From positions 359,338 to 423,337 of the forward strand of contig DHOR01000040.1 in the NCBI GenBank assembly GCA_002409995.1: DNA of 64,000 bases. Direction: 5' to 3'. The position numbers were made by a program, and so were the translations under genes. The number at the start of each line of letters is the position of its first letter. The stretch's first letter is position 1. Shown here one piece after another: positions 34,654 through 43,780 of this stretch. This stretch comes from Hungatella sp. UBA5385. GTDB lineage: Bacteria > Bacillota > Clostridia > Lachnospirales > Lachnospiraceae. The notes under the pieces were generated by a model, which had not been told where the DNA came from, made no database searches, and saw only the letters and a program-made list of their open reading frames with translations.

Positions 34654-36453
34654 TCAGTCATAATATTTCTTCTGAGCTGTAAACATCTGATAATATTTAC
34701 CACCTTTTGCAAGAAGCTCATCATGAGAACCACACTCAACCACTGATCCTTTATCAATTAAGATAATTTCATCACAAAATCTTGTGGAAGCCAAACGATG
34801 TGATATAAAAAGCAAAGTTTTACCCTCAGACAGGGTTGCCAGCTTATGGTACAGACTATATTCTGCATGTGCATCAAGGGCAGCTGTGGGCTCATCGAAA
34901 ATGATGATGTCACCATCTTTATACAGTGCTCTTGCAATTCCCATCTTCTGCCGTTCTCCACCGGACACTTCCACACCGTCATCATATAGATATCTGGTCA
35001 GCTGCATATCCTGATTATTCCCGTAACTGTCATAAAATGAAGTAAGGTCTCCATCAGCCAGTGCCGACTGAAACCTGTCCTTATCATAGTCTCCGTCAGT
35101 ACCTGTGATATTTTCTTTTAATGACATGGCAAATAAGTTAATGTCCTGAAATACAACCGTAAGCAGTTTTCGATACTCTATCAAATCAAAGCATCTGATA
35201 TCTGTTCCATTTAACAGAATTCTTCCTTCAGTCGGATCATAGAGTCTGGTTACAAGCTTAACCAGGGTGGTTTTTCCTGCTCCATTGATCCCTACAATTG
35301 CATGCTTTTTGCCAGCTTTAATTGTAAAATTAAAATCCGTATATACATTTACCTCAGCTCCCGGATACCGGAAGCCAACATGTTCAAATGTGATTTCATA
35401 CTGATCTGCCTGTGGAACCTTTTCGTTTTTCATTTCTGCACTAACAGGCTCTTCTTCGTTGGGCAGTTCCAGGAAATGCTTCATTTCCTCTATCCGAAAT
35501 AAATCTCCACTGACAAACGCAACATCTTCAAATAAATGTTCCAATGTGATAGTCAGGGTTGCTACTGCTGAAAAACACAAGGTAAAATCTGCGATGGATA
35601 GCCTGTTATTTAGCACACAGTAAATCAGATATCCATACACGACTGCATCCCGGACACATGCAAAAATACTTTCTGCAAAATCCACTGCAACATGGTGTTT
35701 TTGAATATCAGTATCAATGACCTTCCTTTCCTTTTGATTATCTACCAGTTTCTTAAGAAGAAAATTGGACAAACCATAGATCCTGATATCCTTTCCATAA
35801 GCCAGGTCTTCCATAACCCTTGACAAATATTGCTGCCGCCGCCAAAACCGGGAAGCTTTCTTAGATGTTTCAACCTCATATTTACTCACATTGCTTCTAA
35901 GTTTGTAAATCAGGTAAATATTAAGGACCAGAAGAAGCACAATCAAAATATTAAGTCTTCCAAGAATACCCAGATAAAATATTGATGCGATTCCATTTGC
36001 AGATATAAGAAATAACTTCTCTAATATACCCTGAACTCCAAATTCAATGTCTGATGTTGCCGATGTGACTCTCCAAAACTCATTTAAATATTTGGGTGTC
36101 TCCAGATTTTCATAGCGGACCCGCATGATCTTTTCTTTTATTTTTTCAATGAAAATATAGCGGACCCGGGAAATGCTCAGCTCATAGTCAGCCTTTATAT
36201 AACTGAGTATATACCCTCCCACAGCCGTCACAATGAAAAATATCCCAGAAATTAAAATGATACTTTCCACTTTCCCATTGCCGGTTAGCTCTGCAATCAA
36301 ATAACGCGGCGTAAGGATGACTGTTATTGATACGATCAGCGTCAGTATCATATTTAATAAAAAATACAAATATAACACTCTTTGACTGCTCCATACCTCT
36401 GCCAGCAAATACTGTATCTTGCTTTCTTTGACTTCACCTTTATCATTACCCAT
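34654..36453 (-). CDS. ABC exporter half-transporter, first gene of the pair
   Basis: A 599-residue fused membrane/ATPase exporter. Six membrane helices fill residues about 20-320. The ATPase domain has Walker A GINGAGKTT, signature VSGGERQK, Walker B IIFDEPTAALD and the His switch ISHRLAST. It and the following gene are of the same length and type, and probably act as a heterodimer. There is no lanthipeptide, bacteriocin precursor or modification gene nearby. A promoter stands at 36533-36561. Confidence 0.93.
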   Translation of the reverse strand: MGNDKGEVKESKIQYLLAEVWSSQRVLYLYFLLNMILTLIVSITVILTPRYLIAELTGNGKVESIILISGIFFIVTAVGGYILSYIKADYELSISRVRYIFIEKIKEKIMRVRYENLETPKYLNEFWRVTSATSDIEFGVQGILEKLFLISANGIASIFYLGILGRLNILIVLLLVLNIYLIYKLRSNVSKYEVETSKKASRFWRRQQYLSRVMEDLAYGKDIRIYGLSNFLLKKLVDNQKERKVIDTDIQKHHVAVDFAESIFACVRDAVVYGYLIYCVLNNRLSIADFTLCFSAVATLTITLEHLFEDVAFVSGDLFRIEEMKHFLELPNEEEPVSAEMKNEKVPQADQYEITFEHVGFRYPGAEVNVYTDFNFTIKAGKKHAIVGINGAGKTTLVKLVTRLYDPTEGRILLNGTDIRCFDLIEYRKLLTVVFQDINLFAMSLKENITGTDGDYDKDRFQSALADGDLTSFYDSYGNNQDMQLTRYLYDDGVEVSGGERQKMGIARALYKDGDIIIFDEPTAALDAHAEYSLYHKLATLSEGKTLLFISHRLASTRFCDEIILIDKGSVVECGSHDELLAKGGKYYQMFTAQKKYYD

Positions 36454-36532
36454 ACATTTCCCCCTTTAACTTCTTTTTGAAGCTAAAACTAATTGATAAG
36501 TGACAGGCAGTACTTGAATATATTTTCTCAAC

Positions 36533-36561
36533 ATTATAGCAGATACAATTATCATTGTCTA
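36533..36561 (-). promoter_or_regulatory. Promoter of the ABC exporter pair
   Basis: Minus strand: -35 TAGACA (36556-36561), 17-bp spacer, -10 TATAAT (36533-36538), giving a leader of about 73 nt. Confidence 0.7.
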
Positions 36562-36628
36562 TATTTAAAATGGAAGCTTTTAATTCTTAATAACTAAGCA
36601 CAAAACACAATAAAACAGGGGGGTGCGA

Positions 36629-36855
36629 TTAGAACAATACCCCCACTGTTTCCCGAATTTTCTTTTCTAACCTCATTGTCTTTGCATATTCCATTAAGCG
36701 AACAAGGTTTCTATCCTTGCGCTTCATGTATTCAACCAAAGCATAATTAAAAACAGAAATATCCATTTCAGACTGTTTGCGTAATATATCGATTCTGCTG
36801 TTTTCAAAATACCATGATTATCCACAAGTATTTTTTCAATCTTATTCTGCTTCAT
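36629..36855 (-). pseudogene. Remnant of an AbiEi-type (type IV toxin-antitoxin) antitoxin gene
   Basis: The minus strand starts MKQNKIEKILVDNHGILKTA, the usual opening of AbiEi-family antitoxins before the winged helix. The frame then breaks, and another frame continues with SEMDISVFNYALVEYMKRKD and NLVRLMEYAKTMRLEKKIR, ending in ETVGVLF, which resembles the C-terminal end of the same family. About two thirds of the middle of the gene is missing and the parts are out of frame. No AbiEii toxin gene is present. The identification is by pattern memory and is moderately sure. Confidence 0.6.
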
Positions 36856-36954
36856 AAAAACACACCAACTTTCATACGGACATTACAACTGAAAGACCGT
36901 ACAAAAGTCAATAAGAGAAGAATTTAAAAAGCTGGCATAGGTACTACTAATTTA

Positions 36955-36983
36955 TTGCAACCATTTTTATATAATATTATCAT
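36955..36983 (+). promoter_or_regulatory. Promoter of the small secreted protein gene
   Basis: Plus strand: -35 TTGCAA (36955-36960), 17-bp spacer, -10 TATCAT (36978-36983), with the start codon at 37032. Confidence 0.6.
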
Positions 36984-37031
36984 TCTCTTATACGAATAAA
37001 ACTCCTAAAATTAATAAAGAGGAAGAAAAAT

Positions 37032-37397
37032 ATGAAAAAAATTCTAATTACCCTAGTTCTATCAATTGCAACAATAATTGTTATTATTGGTGTCATATCT
37101 GTTTCGGCAACCTCAAACGAATCAGATTCTGTAAATGATTACAACAAGCTCATAGACTCTTTTAAAAAACAAGGAGATGATATACAATATCCCGACTATT
37201 ATGGAGGAGATTCAGATATGGAAGAAATCGCTTCAATCTTTGAAGATGTTACTGGTTTTGGTATTGCCGAAGATATTAACAAAATCACAGTTTGTATTCA
37301 TAATATCTCTGATGAAAAAATAGCAACATTTAAAGCGATGATTTCTAATTCAGATGCAATAACATTTGAAGCTGGACAGTTTGCCACTCCTGACTAA
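37032..37397 (+). CDS. Small secreted protein of unknown function
   Basis: A 121-residue protein with a clear export signal: basic MKK, a hydrophobic stretch to about residue 24, and a possible cut after VSA. The mature part is acidic and contains YPDYYGG and, later, ITVCIHNISDEKIATFK. These words recall short secreted proteins and protease prodomain-like proteins of Clostridia, but I cannot name a family. It has its own promoter, a weak AAGAGGAAG ribosome site and a terminator, so it is a complete unit. A truncated remnant of a larger exported protein is also possible. Confidence 0.75.
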   Translation: MKKILITLVLSIATIIVIIGVISVSATSNESDSVNDYNKLIDSFKKQGDDIQYPDYYGGDSDMEEIASIFEDVTGFGIAEDINKITVCIHNISDEKIATFKAMISNSDAITFEAGQFATPD

Positions 37398-37422
37398 CAT
37401 GTTAAATACAATTTTATAATAA

Positions 37423-37471
37423 AAAGCGGAATACACAGGAAAGGTTCTCCCTCTCCCATGTATTCCGCTTC
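37423..37471. terminator. Bidirectional terminator between the secreted protein gene and pckA
   Basis: AAGCGGAATACA pairs with TGTATTCCGCTT (12 bp) around a long loop, with A run before and T after. It serves two convergent genes. Confidence 0.85.
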
Positions 37472-37484
37472 TATCATTCATTCA

Positions 37485-39074
37485 TTAATTAGACTTAGGC
37501 CCAGCATTCTTAATCTCTTCCGGCATATTCGGATACTTCTTAGCGAAGTTGTCCTCAAACATCTTAGCCAGCTTCTTAGCAGATTCATCATAAGCAGCCT
37601 TATCACTCCAAGTATCCTTAGGATTCATAATCTCAGAAGGAACACCTGCACAGCTCTGTGGAACGTCTACATTAAATACATCGTCATGACGGTATTCAAC
37701 GTTATCAAACTCACCGTTTAAAGCAGCAGTAACCATAGCACGTGTATAGGAAAGCTTCATACGGCTTCCAACGCCATAAGGACCGCCTGACCAGCCAGTA
37801 TTAACCAGATAAACCTTGGTCTGATACTTTCTGATTCTTTCGCCCAGCATCTCTGCATAAACAGAAGCATCAAGAGGCATAAATGGTTCGCCAAACAGAG
37901 TACTGAAGGTTGGCTGCGGCTCCTGAATTCCTCTCTCTGTACCTGCCAGCTTAGAGGTAAATCCTGTTACGAAGTGGTACATAGCTGCCTTCTCATCCAG
38001 TCTTGCAATTGGAGGAAGTACGCCGAATGCATCAGCAGTTAAGAAGATAACTACCTTAGGAATTCCGCCCTTGCCTGGAATCTGTGCGTTATCAATATAA
38101 TCAATAGGATATCCCACACGGGTGTTCTCTGTAATGGACTCATCATCATAATCCGGCACACCTGTCTCAGGATCAACCACTACGTTCTCACATTCGCTTC
38201 CGAAGCGGATTGCCTGATATATCTCCGGCTCATTCTCAGGTCTTAAATTAATACACTTTGCATAGCAGCCGCCTTCAAAGTTGAAAATACCATCTTCAGA
38301 CCAGCCATGCTCGTCATCACCAATCAGCTTTCTTGCAGGGTCTGCAGAAAGAGTTGTCTTACCTGTTCCGGAAAGGCCGAAGAATACTGCTGTCTCTTCT
38401 GTCTCAGGGTCCATATTAGCGGAACAATGCATAGGCAGAACATTGGCCTCAACAGGCATTAAATAGTTCATAATGGAGAATACAGATTTCTTAATCTCAC
38501 CGGAATATTTAGTTCCTGCAATAAGAACCAGTCTCTCTGAGAAGTTTACAAGGATTGCTGCCTCAGAGTTGGTGCCGTCTACCTTAGGATCACACTGGAA
38601 TCCAGGAGCTGCAACAATTGTAAAATCAGCCTCTCCGTAGTTCTCAAGCTGAGCCTTGTCCGGGCGAATTAATAGCTGATGGATAAATAAGTTCTGTACC
38701 GCTAATTCGTTGACAATTCGGAATTTTCTTGTATACTTCTCATCTGCACCTGCAAAACCGTCAAAGATATACAATTCCTTCTGCTGAAGATAAGAAAACA
38801 TTTTTTCCTTAATCTTTGTATAGGTATCTTCAGGCATAGGTACATTCACACTTCCCCAGGCAATAGAATCATGAATATCTTTTGTATCCACGATAAATTT
38901 GTCCTTAGGGGAACGGCCTGTGTACTTTCCTGTTGTTACAGCAATCGCACCTGTGTTGGTCAATGATCCCTCTCCACGGCGCAGAGCCTCTTCAACAAGA
39001 CGTGCAGGGCTTAAATTGCGGTGTACCTTACCGATATTGATGATTCCCAAGTTCTCTAAACCAAAAGTTTCCAT
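37485..39074 (-). CDS. pckA: Phosphoenolpyruvate carboxykinase (ATP)
   Basis: Interconverts oxaloacetate plus ATP and phosphoenolpyruvate plus CO2 plus ADP. In gut anaerobes it often runs toward oxaloacetate. The 529 residues carry the kinase-1a P-loop GLSGTGKTT, the metal and substrate motifs FEGGCYAKCINL, and RIRKYQTKVYLVNTGWSGGPYGVG with the adenine-binding region. Length and motifs fit the ATP-type, not the GTP-type, enzyme. It is a single gene with its own promoter and terminator. Confidence 0.97.
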   Translation of the reverse strand: METFGLENLGIINIGKVHRNLSPARLVEEALRRGEGSLTNTGAIAVTTGKYTGRSPKDKFIVDTKDIHDSIAWGSVNVPMPEDTYTKIKEKMFSYLQQKELYIFDGFAGADEKYTRKFRIVNELAVQNLFIHQLLIRPDKAQLENYGEADFTIVAAPGFQCDPKVDGTNSEAAILVNFSERLVLIAGTKYSGEIKKSVFSIMNYLMPVEANVLPMHCSANMDPETEETAVFFGLSGTGKTTLSADPARKLIGDDEHGWSEDGIFNFEGGCYAKCINLRPENEPEIYQAIRFGSECENVVVDPETGVPDYDDESITENTRVGYPIDYIDNAQIPGKGGIPKVVIFLTADAFGVLPPIARLDEKAAMYHFVTGFTSKLAGTERGIQEPQPTFSTLFGEPFMPLDASVYAEMLGERIRKYQTKVYLVNTGWSGGPYGVGSRMKLSYTRAMVTAALNGEFDNVEYRHDDVFNVDVPQSCAGVPSEIMNPKDTWSDKAAYDESAKKLAKMFEDNFAKKYPNMPEEIKNAGPKSN

Positions 39075-39130
39075 CTTTGTATCCTCCTTTTTCCTTTGAA
39101 AGAAGACATTAGCTTCCTACTTAATATCAT

Positions 39131-39159
39131 ATTATACTCTAATTACCAGTAGTTGTAAA
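39131..39159 (-). promoter_or_regulatory. Promoter of pckA
   Basis: Minus strand: -35 TTTACA (39154-39159), 17-bp spacer, -10 TATAAT (39131-39136), about 57 bp before the ATG. Confidence 0.75.
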
Positions 39160-39245
39160 ACACATTTTTGGAATACTGATTAAAAGAGTTATCAATTTAA
39201 TTCATATTTGTTAATTTTTTATCTAATTATAAGCGGGTTAAGACA

Positions 39246-40997
39246 CTACTCCGCCACTGCAAACTGGCTGTTATAAAGCTCTGCATAAAAGCCCTGTTTT
39301 TCCAGAAGACTATCATGGGTTCCCTGCTCAATAATATGCCCTTCCTTCATCACCAGAATTACCTCCGCCTCCTTAATGGTTGACAGTCTGTGGGCTACAA
39401 TAAAGCTGGTTCTCCCCTTCATCATCTTGGCGAATGCCTTCTGAATCCTGATTTCTGTTCTTGTATCAATGGAAGAAGTGGCCTCATCCAGTATAAGCAT
39501 AGGCGGCAGACACAGCATAACTCTGGCAATGCACAAAAGCTGCTTCTGACCATGGGATAAGTTTCCGCCATCCTCTGAGATCACAGTATCATACCCCTGA
39601 GGCATCCGCTTAATAAAGCTGTGGGCATGTGCCTCTTTCGCTGCTGATATTATCTGATCTTCAGTTGCCTCCGGCATTCCATAGGCAATGTTCTCTCTTA
39701 TAGTTCCTGATTTCAGCCAGGTCTCCTGAAGTACCATACCATAATTAGTGCGCAGACTCTTTCTGGTCATCTGACGGATATCAGTGCCATCCACTGCAAT
39801 TGATCCTGAATTTACATCATAAAATCTCATAAGCAGGTTAATCACAGTGCTCTTTCCGCAGCCTGTAGGTCCTACAATAGCAATTCTCTGACCAGGCTCT
39901 ACCAATAGATTCATATCCTCGATCAGCGATTTCTCAGGTTCGTAGGAAAAATCCACATGATCCAGAACTATCTCTCCCTTTGCATCAGCAAGCACAATGG
40001 CATCCTCTGCATCCGGAATCTCCAGTTCCTCATCAATCAGTTCAAATACACGGGCTGCAGATGCAAGGGCATTCTGAAGCTCAGTGATCACACCGGAAAT
40101 CTCGTTAAATGGTTTCGTATACTGGTTTGCATAGCTTAAAAAGCTTGATAGCTGTCCAACTGTAAGGACTCCCTTAATTGCCGCAAATGCTCCTGCAATT
40201 CCTACACATGCGTAAACAAGGCTGTTAACAAAACGTGTGGAGGGATTGGTAATAGAGGAGAAAAAGGTGGCTTTTAAGCCCCATACTCTCAGCTCCTCAT
40301 TGATTGTTTCAAATTGCTTCTGTGCCTCATCCTCATAGCCAAATGCCTGAACGATCTTCTGATTCCCCAGCATTTCATCGATAAGGGAAGTAAGAGTTCC
40401 TCTGGTAAGAGACTGCTTCTGAAACATAATATAAGTTCTCTTAGCGATAAAGCTTGCCACAAACAGAGAAACAGGAGTAATCAGTACTACGACAAGAGCA
40501 ATGACAGGATTGATAAAAAACATAAAAATCAGAGTTCCTATAATTGTTAAAACTCCTGTAAACAGCTGGGTAAATCCCATTAAAAGTCCATCAGAAAACT
40601 GATCAATATCGGCAATAATCCGACTGATCAAATCGCCGTGCTGATGGGAATCAATGTATTTAAGAGGAAGGCTCTCCACACGGTTAAATGCCTGGGTTCT
40701 GATATCCTTTACCACTCTGTAGGTAATAATATTGTTAATATGGCTCATAAGCCACTGGGCAATAGCAGTAAATGCTGCAACCACTGCTATTTTCTTAAGA
40801 ATAACCAGCATTCCGTTAAAATCCACATTTCCCGGAGCAACAATACAGTCCACTGCATAACCTATGAGAATTGGAACATAGAGAGTCAGCACCACTGTCA
40901 CTGCAGCACAGATGAGAGAAGCAGCAACGCCCAATCTATAACGGCTGATACAAGATAAAATCCGTTTAAAGGTAGTTGTATTCCTTTTTCTATTCAT
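39246..40997 (-). CDS. Heterodimeric multidrug-type ABC exporter, canonical-Walker B subunit
   Basis: A 583-residue fused exporter. The six-helix domain fills residues about 15-325. Its ATPase domain has Walker A GPTGCGKST and Walker B LILDEATSSID with the catalytic Glu, but the signature reads LSHGQKQ instead of LSGGQ. Its partner shows the complementary defects, which is the LmrCD/BmrCD/TM287-288 plan with one working and one degenerate ATP site. It starts 1 bp after the partner's stop, with GGAGG in the partner's last codons, so translation is coupled. Confidence 0.94.
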   Translation of the reverse strand: MNRKRNTTTFKRILSCISRYRLGVAASLICAAVTVVLTLYVPILIGYAVDCIVAPGNVDFNGMLVILKKIAVVAAFTAIAQWLMSHINNIITYRVVKDIRTQAFNRVESLPLKYIDSHQHGDLISRIIADIDQFSDGLLMGFTQLFTGVLTIIGTLIFMFFINPVIALVVVLITPVSLFVASFIAKRTYIMFQKQSLTRGTLTSLIDEMLGNQKIVQAFGYEDEAQKQFETINEELRVWGLKATFFSSITNPSTRFVNSLVYACVGIAGAFAAIKGVLTVGQLSSFLSYANQYTKPFNEISGVITELQNALASAARVFELIDEELEIPDAEDAIVLADAKGEIVLDHVDFSYEPEKSLIEDMNLLVEPGQRIAIVGPTGCGKSTVINLLMRFYDVNSGSIAVDGTDIRQMTRKSLRTNYGMVLQETWLKSGTIRENIAYGMPEATEDQIISAAKEAHAHSFIKRMPQGYDTVISEDGGNLSHGQKQLLCIARVMLCLPPMLILDEATSSIDTRTEIRIQKAFAKMMKGRTSFIVAHRLSTIKEAEVILVMKEGHIIEQGTHDSLLEKQGFYAELYNSQFAVAE

Positions 40998-40998
40998 C

Positions 40999-42750
40999 TT
41001 ATTTTACCTCCTCTTTCGACAGCTGGGACAAACAAATCTCCCTGTATACATCACAGGATTCCATCAGCTCCTTATGAGTTCCCCTGCCTGCCATATGCCC
41101 ATCATCTAAAACCACTATACAATCAGCATTCTTAATAGTTGTAGCACGCTGGGATACAATAAACACTGTCATATCATCGGTGTTTTTACTGATTGCCATA
41201 CGAAGCTTTGCATCTGTAGCAAAATCAAGAGCAGAGGCGCTGTCATCCATAATAAGAATATCCGGTTTTTTCACAAGAGCTCTGGCAATGGTTAAACGCT
41301 GTCTCTGACCGCCGGATAGGTTTTTGCCTCCTGCCTGAATATAAAAATCCAGACCATCTCCCTTTTCCTTAACAAAATCTGCAGCCTGAGCAATGGTCAG
41401 CGCCTCCATAATCTCTTCATCCGTTGCATCCTTTTTGCCCCATCTCATATTCTCCCTAAGACTTCCGCTGAATAAAACGGCTCTCTGGGGAACAATTCCC
41501 ACCTTATGGCGAAGCTGTTTCAGGGGATATTCCTTCACATTATTTCCTGCAATCCGCACCTCTCCATCTGTCACATCATAGAAACGGGGAATTAAATTAA
41601 CCAGTGTGGATTTACCGGAACCTGTACCACCAATGACTCCAATGGTCTCCCCTTTCATAGCACGAAAGGTAATGTCAGAAAGAGCCGGTTCCTTTGCCCC
41701 TGCATAAGTAAACTTCATATGATCGAATTCCACAAAAGGAACCTGTTCCTTCGCTTCTATAGAACTATGGATTGTCTCTGTAATACTATGGTTTCTCTCT
41801 GTAATACTGGTGGTTTCCTCAAACACAGAGCCGATTCTGCCTGCACAGGCAATGGCTTTTGATATAGTGATAATCAAATTGGCAAGCTTTACAAGCTCCA
41901 CCAGCATCTGAGACATATAGTTGACAAGTGCAACTACCTGCCCCTGAGTGATAATTCCGTTATTGACCTGACGGCCGCCTGTCTGAATCAACACAATGAT
42001 TCCTATATTAATTATCACATAGGTGAGAGGATTTAAAAGAGCGGATATTTTGCCTACAAATACCTGAAACTTCACAAGAAGACCATTTTCCTCATCAAAC
42101 CTGCTGATCTCATCTTCCTGTCTGTTAAATGCACGAATTACACGGGCACCGCCTAAATTCTCCCTTACTGTTAAAAGCACTCTGTCCAGCTGTTTCTGCA
42201 CCTTTTTATAAAGAGGCATGCTGATCAGCATAATTCCAAATACAATCACAGAAAGAACTGGAATAATCACAACAAAGGTCATGGCTGCTTTGGCATTAAT
42301 GGTAAAAGCCATCACCATGGAACCAAATACAATAAAGGGAGAGCGTAAAAACAGACGAAGGAACAGATTAAGCCCTGACTGAACCTGATTTGCATCACTT
42401 GTAATACGGGTAATCAGGGTTGCTGTACCTATGGTATCGATCTCTCTGTAGGATAAAGTATTAATATGTGCAAATAAATCATTGCGCATGGAGGTTACCA
42501 TTCCTGCTGATGCCTTAGCTGCAAAATACTGGGCTGTAATGGCACATACAAGCCCTATGAGTCCAAGTAAAACAAGGATTCCTCCCATTTTTAAGATATA
42601 GCTGATATCCTGATTCTTAATACCAATGTCAATGACTTTAGCCATAACAATGGGCACCATGAGCTCAAGTGTAGCCTCCAGAAGCTTGAACAATGGTCCC
42701 AGCACACTTTCCAGCTTATAATCCTTAAAATACTTCAGCAGATTCTTCAT
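40999..42750 (-). CDS. Heterodimeric multidrug-type ABC exporter, degenerate-Walker B subunit
   Basis: A 583-residue fused exporter. Walker A is GGTGSGKST and the signature LSGGQRQR is canonical, but Walker B ends IMDDSASALD: Asp replaces the catalytic Glu. With the altered signature of the partner this makes one ATP site non-hydrolytic. The start is the ATG at 42750, five bases after GGAGGAG; the frame extends nine more codons without a good site. The divergent LysR gene shares its promoter region and may control it. Confidence 0.94.
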   Translation of the reverse strand: MKNLLKYFKDYKLESVLGPLFKLLEATLELMVPIVMAKVIDIGIKNQDISYILKMGGILVLLGLIGLVCAITAQYFAAKASAGMVTSMRNDLFAHINTLSYREIDTIGTATLITRITSDANQVQSGLNLFLRLFLRSPFIVFGSMVMAFTINAKAAMTFVVIIPVLSVIVFGIMLISMPLYKKVQKQLDRVLLTVRENLGGARVIRAFNRQEDEISRFDEENGLLVKFQVFVGKISALLNPLTYVIINIGIIVLIQTGGRQVNNGIITQGQVVALVNYMSQMLVELVKLANLIITISKAIACAGRIGSVFEETTSITERNHSITETIHSSIEAKEQVPFVEFDHMKFTYAGAKEPALSDITFRAMKGETIGVIGGTGSGKSTLVNLIPRFYDVTDGEVRIAGNNVKEYPLKQLRHKVGIVPQRAVLFSGSLRENMRWGKKDATDEEIMEALTIAQAADFVKEKGDGLDFYIQAGGKNLSGGQRQRLTIARALVKKPDILIMDDSASALDFATDAKLRMAISKNTDDMTVFIVSQRATTIKNADCIVVLDDGHMAGRGTHKELMESCDVYREICLSQLSKEEVK

Positions 42751-42797
42751 ACTGACTCCTCCATTTATGCGTATCAATACTTTTTTGGAATAACATA

Positions 42798-42832
42798 TTG
42801 TATTATTATATCATTTTGGTATAATAATACAA
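42798..42832. promoter_or_regulatory. Palindrome carrying two exactly overlapping divergent promoters
   Basis: TTGTATTATTATA (42798-42810) and TATAATAATACAA (42820-42832) are a perfect 13-bp inverted repeat with a 9-bp spacer. Read to the right: -35 TTGTAT (42798-42803), 16 bp, -10 TATAAT (42820-42825), for the LysR gene. Read to the left: -35 TTGTAT (42827-42832), 16 bp, -10 TATAAT (42805-42810), for the ABC pair. The palindrome is also a likely operator. Confidence 0.75.
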
Positions 42833-42880
42833 GCAGGAATTTTAAGTAATTAAAAAAACAACAGTATGGGGGTGCGTCAA

Positions 42881-43780
42881 ATGAATCCGATTAATTCCAG
42901 ACAATTATATAATTTTACTGTAATCGCAGAAACAGGAAGCTTTACAGCAGCAGCCAGGAAGCTGGGGCTGTCTCAGCCGCCTTTAAGCAAACAGATTATG
43001 GGGCTTGAAGAAGAACTGGGTGTGGTGTTATTTGAGCGCAGCTCCAGGAAAACAGAGCTGACTGAGGCAGGAGCCTGTCTCTATGCAAGAGCAAAGGATA
43101 TTCTGTCTCTTATGGAAGATACTGTGGAGGAGCTTCACAATTTCCCTACTGCTTCCAGAGGAATCTTAAAGCTGGGGACCATCTCATCTTCCGGGAATCT
43201 CCTTCTCAACAGCTATCTCCAGGATTTTTGTGCTGCTCATCCCCATGTGACATTTGAGGTTACAGAAGGCAATACCTATGAACTGCTGGATAAGATGAAA
43301 AGCGGTCTGATTGAATGTGCCATTATCAGAACACCATTTAACTCCGATGGCCTCAACTGTTATTATGGAGAATCTGAGCCATTGGTGGCTGTTGGAAGCC
43401 CTGCTTATTTTGAAGGAATGGCTTCTGAGAAGATTCGCATAACAGATTTGGTTGGAAAACCTCTGATTCATTACCGCCGTTTTGAAGCCATTATTTCAGC
43501 TGCCTTTCAGAACATCGGCATGAAACCCCGTGTGTTCTGCCGCAATGACGATGCAAGAACCTGTCTGATGTGGGCTGGAACAGGTCTTGGAATAGCACTT
43601 GTGCCGGAGTCCATCAGCAGAATGAAATCAAAAGCGCTGGAAACAAGAATTATCGATTCGAAAGAAACAGTCACCTGTATGACTGCCGTATATAAAAAAA
43701 ATGGCTATGTATCAAACATAGCCAAAGAATTCGTAGAAGGTTTCGGGAAAGAGACAGAACCTACGCCTTTTCCTGATTAA
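42881..43780 (+). CDS. LysR-family transcriptional regulator
   Basis: A 299-residue LysR-type regulator: helix-turn-helix near the start (SFTAAARKLGLSQPPLSKQI) and effector-binding domain from about residue 90 (GILKLGTISSSGNLLLNSYL). The ATG at 42881 follows a GGGGGTG site; an ATG five codons earlier overlaps that site. It is divergent from the ABC exporter pair across the palindromic promoter region. Its last 20 bp overlap the end of the convergent MFS gene. Confidence 0.93.
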   Translation: MNPINSRQLYNFTVIAETGSFTAAARKLGLSQPPLSKQIMGLEEELGVVLFERSSRKTELTEAGACLYARAKDILSLMEDTVEELHNFPTASRGILKLGTISSSGNLLLNSYLQDFCAAHPHVTFEVTEGNTYELLDKMKSGLIECAIIRTPFNSDGLNCYYGESEPLVAVGSPAYFEGMASEKIRITDLVGKPLIHYRRFEAIISAAFQNIGMKPRVFCRNDDARTCLMWAGTGLGIALVPESISRMKSKALETRIIDSKETVTCMTAVYKKNGYVSNIAKEFVEGFGKETEPTPFPD

